Source: Azophilus sp964348115 (GTDB lineage: Bacteria; Pseudomonadota; Gammaproteobacteria; Pseudomonadales; Azotimanducaceae). From it: a stretch of 20,163 nucleotides of DNA. This document shows, one piece after another, positions 15,358-20,163 of the stretch. How positions within the stretch are numbered: the stretch's first letter is position 1; each line of letters opens with the position of its first letter. The translations under genes were made by a program, and so were the position numbers. The notes below the pieces were generated by a model. It saw only the letters and a program-made list of their open reading frames with translations. It was not told the DNA's origin and did no database searches. The stretch covers positions 1-20,163 of the forward strand of contig CAYGBY010000043.1 in assembly GCA_964348115.1 (NCBI GenBank), in the 5' to 3' direction.

Positions 15358-15693
15358 ATGTCAGAGTCCAACCCAGCCGGCAACGGCATTCTCTCCCTTG
15401 CCGTGCGGGACAGGGCGGCCTTGCAATTGGCCTACATGCCGCAACTGCGCAACGGCGGCCTGTTCGTGCCCACCAGCCAGCCCTTCGCGCTGGGGGACGA
15501 AGTGTTTCTGCTGGTGAAGCTGCTCGATGATGCGGCGCGCACGCCGGTGGCGGGCAGGGTTGCCTGGATCAGACCGGCCGGCGGTGAAGACGGGCGTCCA
15601 GCCGGGGTTGGCGTGCAGTTCAGCGAAGGGGAAAGCGCCTTGAAGGCTCGCTTGGAAGACGTTCTGGCCGGGCGCCCAGCCGGCAGGCGATAG
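15358..15693 (+). CDS. pilZ: Type IV pilus assembly protein PilZ (atypical PilZ domain)
   Basis: 111 residues, almost entirely one PilZ domain. The start at 15358 follows AGGAGG, nine bases upstream. The sequence (NGILSLAVRD..., AYMPQLRNGGLFVPTSQPF, LGDEVFLLVKLLDD, VAGRVAWIRPAG, GVGVQFSEG) closely resembles Pseudomonas PilZ (PA2960). Like that protein it lacks the arginine-rich RxxxR motif of c-di-GMP binders and has NGGLFVPT in place of the (D/N)xSxxG motif. PilZ in Pseudomonas and Xanthomonas is needed for pilus biogenesis and works with PilB and FimX. holB precedes it as usual, but a miniature element has intervened, and tatD does not follow. Confidence 0.93.
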   Translation: MSESNPAGNGILSLAVRDRAALQLAYMPQLRNGGLFVPTSQPFALGDEVFLLVKLLDDAARTPVAGRVAWIRPAGGEDGRPAGVGVQFSEGESALKARLEDVLAGRPAGRR

Positions 15694-15719
15694 CAACCCT
15701 GGCGCCAGGCCGCTTGATG
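15694..15719. repeat. 26-bp direct repeat, first copy
   Basis: It begins directly after the pilZ stop codon with CAACCCTGGCGCCAGG and ends in CCGCTTGATG; it differs from 15767-15792 at two positions, both transitions. It contains the palindrome CTGGCGCCAG (15699-15708). Confidence 0.7.
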
Positions 15720-15766
15720 CGCGGCGGAGGTCATGCACTACGTCCAGCACTGGCTCGGCGCGATAA

Positions 15767-15792
15767 CAACCCTGGCGTCAAGCCGCTTGATG
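15767..15792. repeat. 26-bp direct repeat, second copy
   Basis: Same motif as 15694-15719, starting 73 bases later, between the convergent pilZ and GNAT genes. It contains the palindrome TCAAGCCGCTTGA. Its CAAGCCGCTTGATG core also occurs at 6410-6423. Confidence 0.7.
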
Positions 15793-15835
15793 AACCGCCG
15801 AATATTGCTCCACCGCGGTGCGTTGGCAGCGCGTC

Positions 15836-16363
15836 TTAGGGGGTGGGAGAATTTCCCAAAGAAGTTCTCTGCGACGTACGCTCCTGGTGGGAAAACTCCT
15901 CCTCCAGCAGGTCATAGCAGGTGGTCGCCATGCCCAGGCTTTCGTAGGCGGCTTTGGCGCCCTGGTTTTGCTTCTCCACGTACAGGCGCAGCCCGCAGGC
16001 ATCGCCGCTGCTGAGCGCCGCATCCCGCACCCAGCGGTGCATCAGGCCGTACACGCCTTGGCGGCGGAACGCCGGCGCCACATAAACGCTTTGGATCCAC
16101 CAGAAGCGGCCGTTGCGCCAATCGCTCCATTCGTAGGTGACCATGAGCGATCCCGCCGGCCTTGCGTGCGCATTCGCGCTTGCTGGGATGGCCTCCGCAA
16201 CCAGATAGAAGCCTTTGGCCGGGTCGCGGAGCACCGCGGCGATGCCGGCGGCGAGCACTTCTGCGTCCAGCGTCCTGTCTTCGCTTTCCCGGGCCATAGC
16301 TAGGTTGAAATCCCGGATGACCGCGTGATCCCCCAGCGTCGCCAATCTCAGGGCGTACTGCAT
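15836..16363 (-). CDS. GNAT family N-acetyltransferase
   Basis: 175 residues. GNAT motif A is WWIQSVYVAPAFRRQGVYG, with the acetyl-CoA loop RRQGVYG; motif B includes LRLYVEKQNQGAKAAYESLG, where NxxAxxAYxxLGM is the usual C-terminal signature. The acceptor is unknown. The start codon overlaps the end of the S9 peptidase gene by 16 bases, so it is the third gene of the prolidase/peptidase operon and may act on a peptide or amino acid in that context; this link is inference. The last 15 or so residues are polar and poorly conserved. Confidence 0.88.
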   Translation of the reverse strand: MQYALRLATLGDHAVIRDFNLAMARESEDRTLDAEVLAAGIAAVLRDPAKGFYLVAEAIPASANAHARPAGSLMVTYEWSDWRNGRFWWIQSVYVAPAFRRQGVYGLMHRWVRDAALSSGDACGLRLYVEKQNQGAKAAYESLGMATTCYDLLEEEFSHQERTSQRTSLGNSPTP

Positions 16364-18507
16364 AGATGCCTCTTGAAGAAGTCCAGAATCAGGTTGAAGC
16401 GATGAATGGCCACGGACTTCTGCTGCATGGCGTGCTTGGCGCCCGGATAGGTCATTAGCTCAAACGGCTTGCCGAGGGCCTGCAAAGCCTGCATCAGCCG
16501 CAGGCTGTGGGTGAAGACCACGTTGTCGTCCGCCATGCCGTGCAGGAGCAGCAGCTTTCCCTGCAGTTGGCGCAAATGGGTGAAGACAGCGCTTAGTTCA
16601 TAGCCCTGCGGGTTGTCTTGGGGCATGCCGAGGTAGCGCTCGGTGTAGCAGCTGTCGTACAGCCGCCAATCGGTTACCGGTGCTGCGGATACGGCGGCCC
16701 GGAATAGCTTGGGGGCTTGCGCCGCGCACATCAGGGCCATGTAGCCGCCATAGCTGTGGCCGAACACGCCGATGCGGTCCCCATCCACCCAAGGCAGCGC
16801 GGCGGCGAACTCGCCGCCCCGCATCTGGTCGCGCACCTCCTGATCCCCCAGGCGGCCGTGAATGGGCGCTTCGAATTCGCGGCTCCGGTTGGCGCCGCCG
16901 CGGTTATCCAGCTCCAGTGCGCCAAAACCGTGCTGGGCGAACAGCTGCAGCAGCAAGGGCGCCCATGCGTTGCGCACCCGTTGCACCCCAGGGCCGCCAT
17001 ATACATGGACGATCAATGGGGCCGGACCGGCAAGGTTGCGCGGCTTGGTCAGCCGGTAGTGCAGCGTCTGTCCGTCCTCGGCCTCCAGCGTCCCAAGGGT
17101 CGGCGTCACTAGCGCTGCGCCCAGCGCCGGCTGGGAATGCTCGGGCGGCATCCGCAGCTTGCGCATCCCCACCCCATGCCGCCCAAAGCGAACCTCGCCG
17201 GGGTTGCGCAGGGATGAGCATTGGTCGAACACCCACTCCCCATCCGCGCTCAGCTCATGCCAGCCGGCATTCGTCAGGCGCCGCCATTCCCCGTCGGGCA
17301 AGGAGATGCGGTACAGGTGCTGCTCCGTCGGCCTGTCCCGCCATCCGGCCGCCAGCACTTGGGTTTGGTTAGCGAACAAAATCTTGTTGATGCGGCCTTC
17401 GCCCCGGGTCAGTTGCTGCTCCTGCCCGTTTCGGTAGCGGTAAAGCTGGCTGAATCCGCTGCGCTCCGAGGTCCACAGATAGTCGTCGGCGCCGATGGCG
17501 GTGAAGTTGTCGTGCAGATTGATCCAGCTGGAGGAGGTCTTCTCGAGCAGGGTGCGGGTGGACAGATCCGCAAGGCGGACGATCTTCAGCACCAAGCGGT
17601 TCTGCGCGCGGTTGAGCATCTGTACGGCCAATGCGCCCTCTACGAAGGCCACCCGCGCCAGATAGTCCTGCGCATCGTCGTGCACCTTCAGCCAGTGGGT
17701 GGCGCCGCTGAGCAGATCGTGCAGCGCCAAGTCCGTGTTTGGATTGGCCGCCCCGGCGAAGGGATAGCGCTGCGCCACTGTGGTCACCCCACCGGCATCC
17801 ACCTCGATGCGGCGGCTTGGTGCCACCGGCGCGCAATCCACCTTGGTGAAGGCCAGCCAACGCTCCGTCTGCTGCCACCAGTGGCCGTCGAAGCGGTGCA
17901 GTTCCTCGGCGGCCAGGAAGTCGGCGCTGCCGAAGCTCAGGTGGGGGTCGTCCGAGGTGGCGATCTCGCGTTCCCGGCCCGGGTCTGCGGCGCCGTCGCC
18001 CAAGGGACGAAGGTAGAGGTTGCCGTCGCTGGCGTAGCTGATGAACCCGCCCTTTGGGGACAGCTTGATGTCGGTGTAGCGCCGCCCTTCGGGGGTGAGG
18101 CGCCGTGCCCGGCCGCTGGCTGCGTCCAGGCGCCAAGCGGCCCCGCCGGCGGTGAGCAGCAGGGCGGCGCCGTCTGGAAACCAACGCTGGTCGGTGATGC
18201 CGGCGGCGAATTGGCGGCGCCGCTCCATTTCCGCCAGTTCCGCCGCCGTGGCTGGGCCCTGGCCCGCCAAGTCCGCGCCCCTCACCCAGCAGCGGGCTGC
18301 GCCGGTGCGGGCGTCCGCACGCCAGAGGTCCAAACGCTCCCGATCTTCCTGCGCGGCCTGCAGAAAGGTCAGGCAGCCGCCATCCGGCGCCATGCGCAGA
18401 TTGAGGGGCGGCATGGCGACCGGCGGCGGGTCGCTGAATAGGCGCTCAACCGTCAGCTTGGCCTGCTGGCCCGGCTGCTGCGGCGACGGCTTGGGGCGCT
18501 TCGCCAT
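16348..18507 (-). CDS. S9 family prolyl oligopeptidase, dipeptidyl-peptidase-IV type
   Basis: 719 residues: an N-terminal beta-propeller (about 40-460) and a C-terminal alpha/beta-hydrolase domain. The catalytic triad is S585 in GHSYGGY, D660 in HGMADDNV and H692 in PGAKHAM, with spacing nearly equal to human DPP-IV. The propeller carries the double glutamate E201-E202 (AAEELHRFDGHWW) that binds the free N-terminus of the substrate in DPP-IV, so release of X-Pro dipeptides is well supported. The ATG at 18507 (MAKRPKPSPQQ) is eight bases past the pepQ stop; the open frame runs further upstream, but only inside pepQ. No signal peptide is seen, suggesting a cytoplasmic enzyme, unlike many secreted bacterial DPP-IVs. 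Confidence 0.93.
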   Translation of the reverse strand: MAKRPKPSPQQPGQQAKLTVERLFSDPPPVAMPPLNLRMAPDGGCLTFLQAAQEDRERLDLWRADARTGAARCWVRGADLAGQGPATAAELAEMERRRQFAAGITDQRWFPDGAALLLTAGGAAWRLDAASGRARRLTPEGRRYTDIKLSPKGGFISYASDGNLYLRPLGDGAADPGREREIATSDDPHLSFGSADFLAAEELHRFDGHWWQQTERWLAFTKVDCAPVAPSRRIEVDAGGVTTVAQRYPFAGAANPNTDLALHDLLSGATHWLKVHDDAQDYLARVAFVEGALAVQMLNRAQNRLVLKIVRLADLSTRTLLEKTSSSWINLHDNFTAIGADDYLWTSERSGFSQLYRYRNGQEQQLTRGEGRINKILFANQTQVLAAGWRDRPTEQHLYRISLPDGEWRRLTNAGWHELSADGEWVFDQCSSLRNPGEVRFGRHGVGMRKLRMPPEHSQPALGAALVTPTLGTLEAEDGQTLHYRLTKPRNLAGPAPLIVHVYGGPGVQRVRNAWAPLLLQLFAQHGFGALELDNRGGANRSREFEAPIHGRLGDQEVRDQMRGGEFAAALPWVDGDRIGVFGHSYGGYMALMCAAQAPKLFRAAVSAAPVTDWRLYDSCYTERYLGMPQDNPQGYELSAVFTHLRQLQGKLLLLHGMADDNVVFTHSLRLMQALQALGKPFELMTYPGAKHAMQQKSVAIHRFNLILDFFKRHLCSTP

Positions 18508-18515
18508 GACGGCGA

Positions 18516-19844
18516 TCAGGCATCCAGTTCGGCGAAGGCCTTTCGGGTTAGGTTCTCCACGCCGTCGGCGGTGACCACGATGTTGTCCTCGATGCGCACG
18601 CCGCCGCAGGGGGAGAGGGCCGCCACCTGCGGCCAGTTGACGTCCTTGGCCGCCGGCTGGCCGCGCAGGGCGTTCAGCAGCATGGGAATGAAGTACAGCC
18701 CAGGCTCCACCGTCAGCAGGGCGCCGGGCGCCAGCGTACGGGTCAGGCGCAGGGTCTCGTGATGCGCCGGAGGCCGTGTTTGCGCGCCTTCCGGACTGGT
18801 TTGCCAGCCGCCCACGTCGTGGGTCTGCAAACCCAGCAGATGGCCTAGGCCATGGGGCATGAAGGTGCGCGAAATGCCCTGCTCGAAGGCGGCGTCGGCG
18901 CTGCACTTGACAAGCTGGAAGCGGTTCAGCAGCACGGCGATGCGCCTGTGCATGGCCATATGCAGGTCCACGTAGTTGAGGCCCGGCTTGATGGTGCTGA
19001 TGAGGGCCTGCTGCTGTTCGTCCAGGGCGGCTATGAGTTCCGCGAACGCCGCAGCCCCAGGGCCGGCCCAGGTGCGCGTGATGTCGCTGCCGTAGCCGCA
19101 GCAGCTGGCGCCGGCATCGATGAGAAGGCCCCTGCTGTCCGCCGGCCGCTGACGGTCGTAGTGCTGGTAGTGCAGCACGGCGGCGTGTTCGTCCAGGCCG
19201 ATGATGCAGTGGTAGGGCAAGTCCCCTTCGCTTTGGCCGGAGGCGGCGAGGTAGGCGCACAGGATGTCGAACTCCGCCCCGCCGGCGAAGTATCTGCGCC
19301 GGGCGGCGATGTGGCCCTTGACGGCTACCTCCGTGGCCTCGCGCAGGCAGTCAACCTCGAATTCCGTCTTGTAGGCCCGTTCGTGGTTCAGGCGGTTCAG
19401 CAACGGTGCCGGGTTGTGCGCCGCGGCCAAATTGGGCGGCGGCTGGCGGCCGATGAAGGCCAGCTGCGCCACCGTTGCGTCCTTGCGCAGGGTTTCCTCC
19501 AGAACTTCCGCGTCGCTGAAGACGGCCAGGTCGAAGTGCGCTTCAGCCCAGTCGGGCAGCTGCGGCGGCAAATGCCAGTAGTCCTGGGGCTGGTGGAAAT
19601 ACAGCTTGGGGCGCTGGCCGGGCGTGAACAGCAGGGCGGCGCCCTCGCACTCCGCGCCGGGGAGCCAGACGGCGAACTGGGGATTGGGTCGAAACTTGGG
19701 CGCCTGATCGTCGAACAGGTAGTTCTGCGGGCGTCCTGCGGCCACCAGCACTGCGGCGAAGCCGCTTGCCGCCAAGGCGGCCTGCCAGCGATGGCGGACG
19801 AGTTCCAGATGTTTGGCGTACTTTCGCCGACGCAGCGCATCCAT
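18516..19844 (-). CDS. pepQ: Xaa-Pro dipeptidase (prolidase)
   Basis: 442 residues from the ATG at 19844, matching E. coli PepQ (443 residues) in length and layout. The N-terminal domain has FRPNPQFAVWLPG and YFHQPQDYWH. The pita-bread metallopeptidase domain has the five metal ligands D243, D254, H335, E380 and E419 (LIDAG, SDITRTW, HGLGHLLGLQTHDVGG, LTVEPGLYF, VRIEDNIV). It cleaves X-Pro dipeptides in the cytoplasm and is the natural partner of the DPP-IV-like enzyme downstream. An earlier in-frame ATG at 19901 would add 19 residues with no family match. GGAG is 12 bases before the chosen start. Confidence 0.95.
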   Translation of the reverse strand: MDALRRRKYAKHLELVRHRWQAALAASGFAAVLVAAGRPQNYLFDDQAPKFRPNPQFAVWLPGAECEGAALLFTPGQRPKLYFHQPQDYWHLPPQLPDWAEAHFDLAVFSDAEVLEETLRKDATVAQLAFIGRQPPPNLAAAHNPAPLLNRLNHERAYKTEFEVDCLREATEVAVKGHIAARRRYFAGGAEFDILCAYLAASGQSEGDLPYHCIIGLDEHAAVLHYQHYDRQRPADSRGLLIDAGASCCGYGSDITRTWAGPGAAAFAELIAALDEQQQALISTIKPGLNYVDLHMAMHRRIAVLLNRFQLVKCSADAAFEQGISRTFMPHGLGHLLGLQTHDVGGWQTSPEGAQTRPPAHHETLRLTRTLAPGALLTVEPGLYFIPMLLNALRGQPAAKDVNWPQVAALSPCGGVRIEDNIVVTADGVENLTRKAFAELDA

Positions 19845-19928
19845 GCCGAATATTGTACTCCAACTTGGCGTGCCGTCGCCCGCAGTTGACGGCGCCGCCA
19901 TGCCGGCGGGGCCAACGGCACGACAGGG

Positions 19929-19943
19929 CGCCCCTTGCGGGGC
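19929..19943. repeat. Small GC hairpin upstream of pepQ
   Basis: GCCCC (19930-19934) and GGGGC (19939-19943) pair around TTGC. It lies about 90 bases upstream of the pepQ start. Its role is unknown. Confidence 0.35.
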
Positions 19944-19964
19944 TTCGCTAGCCTGACGTCTGCA

Positions 19965-20070
19965 GGACCATCCCGAAGTGCTCGCTTTTGAAAGAAAATT
20001 TCTGAAAGGCCATTAGGTGCCGCGGAATATCGCGGAATCCTCCGAAAAATATTCACAAATCATCTGTATA
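19965..20070. repeat. 106-bp dispersed repeat, copy Y2
   Basis: Ungapped partner of 6015-6120, with 16 differences, all A/G or C/T exchanges. The hairpin here is CCGCG-GAATAT-CGCGG (20020-20035), so the A-T pair of copy Y1 has become G-C while the loop is unchanged. It lies upstream of pepQ, nine bases before the CTAG that flanks miniature element C. Confidence 0.85.
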
Positions 20071-20083
20071 GGGCTTCGCCTAG

Positions 20084-20163
20084 GGAACCTCTGAACAAGT
20101 CCCGGAAGCCCAGAGGAGCCTAAAGGGCGTGATGGCAAGGCGCGGCGAAGCCGTGTGGCAGGC
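20084..20163. mobile_element. IS5-like miniature element end running off the window (copy C)
   Basis: It starts with the family A terminal repeat GGAACCTCTGAACAAGTC (20084-20101), preceded by CTAG (20080-20083). The sequence onward is nearly the reverse complement of the right half of copy A (from 8208 leftward), and 20090-20143 is the exact reverse complement of window bases 1-54. It is cut by the window edge, so its full length, and whether it is a whole insertion sequence with a transposase, is unknown. Confidence 0.75.

Noticed and set aside
18508..19260. Continuation of the S9 peptidase frame upstream, giving a 970-residue fusion
   Set aside because: The extra part is arginine/proline-rich out-of-frame translation of pepQ; the true start at 18507 gives a normal-length S9 enzyme.
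15797..19855. GCCGAATATTG occurs just after the GNAT gene (15797-15807) and just before pepQ (19845-19855)
   Set aside because: An 11-base match in 20 kb is expected by chance many times over; no longer similarity surrounds it.
1..20163. Search for CRISPR arrays, tRNA or rRNA genes, toxin-antitoxin pairs and phage genes
   Set aside because: No regularly spaced repeats, cloverleaf-like sequences or recognisable genes of these kinds were seen by eye.

Overview
The window looks like a chromosomal segment of a GC-rich gammaproteobacterium. The strongest clues are the order yceD-rpmF-fabD-fabG-acpP-fabF-mltG-tmk-holB-pilZ, which is the backbone arrangement in Pseudomonas and relatives, a prolidase of the PepQ type, and an atypical type IV pilus PilZ protein. 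I cannot name the species. All positions and base counts were read by eye.

Layout, left to right. 1-54: truncated end of a transposon-like repeat. 190-3563 (+): two different acyl-CoA synthetases of the AMP-binding superfamily. 3592-5849 (+): an NfeD-type membrane serine protease overlapping a slipin/stomatin gene. 5850-6680: gene-free and repeat-rich, with a 73-bp miniature element with perfect ends, a 106-bp dispersed repeat, an 18-bp palindrome and a second, truncated miniature element. 6681-7961 (+): a major facilitator transporter whose stop codon lies inside the next miniature element (7951-8208). 8361-15109 (+): ribosomal protein L32, fatty acid synthesis, peptidoglycan and DNA replication genes; plsX, fabH and pabC are absent from their usual slots. 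15110-15196: a hybrid miniature element between holB and pilZ. 15358-15693 (+): pilZ. 15836-19844 (-): a compact operon of prolidase, dipeptidyl-peptidase-IV-like S9 peptidase and a GNAT acetyltransferase. 19965-20163: a second copy of the 106-bp repeat, then another transposon-like end running off the window.

How the genes work together. fabD, fabG, acpP and fabF supply and elongate fatty acids on acyl carrier protein, while the two CoA ligases activate free fatty or other organic acids for breakdown or modification. The S9 peptidase would release X-Pro dipeptides and PepQ would split them, a complete proline-peptide salvage route. NfeD and slipin form a known membrane protease/scaffold pair.

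The most unusual content is not a gene but the repeats. Two related families of short inverted-repeat elements sit next to YTAR sites (CTAG or TTAA), the target of IS5-subgroup transposases, but no transposase is encoded here. One copy is a hybrid of the two families, one supplies the stop codon of a gene, and one sits directly behind a stop codon within its target site. A separate 106-bp repeat differs between its two copies only by transitions (16 of 16) and keeps a hairpin through a compensatory base-pair change. I did not find a convincing new multi-gene system such as a defence island, CRISPR array or biosynthetic cluster.
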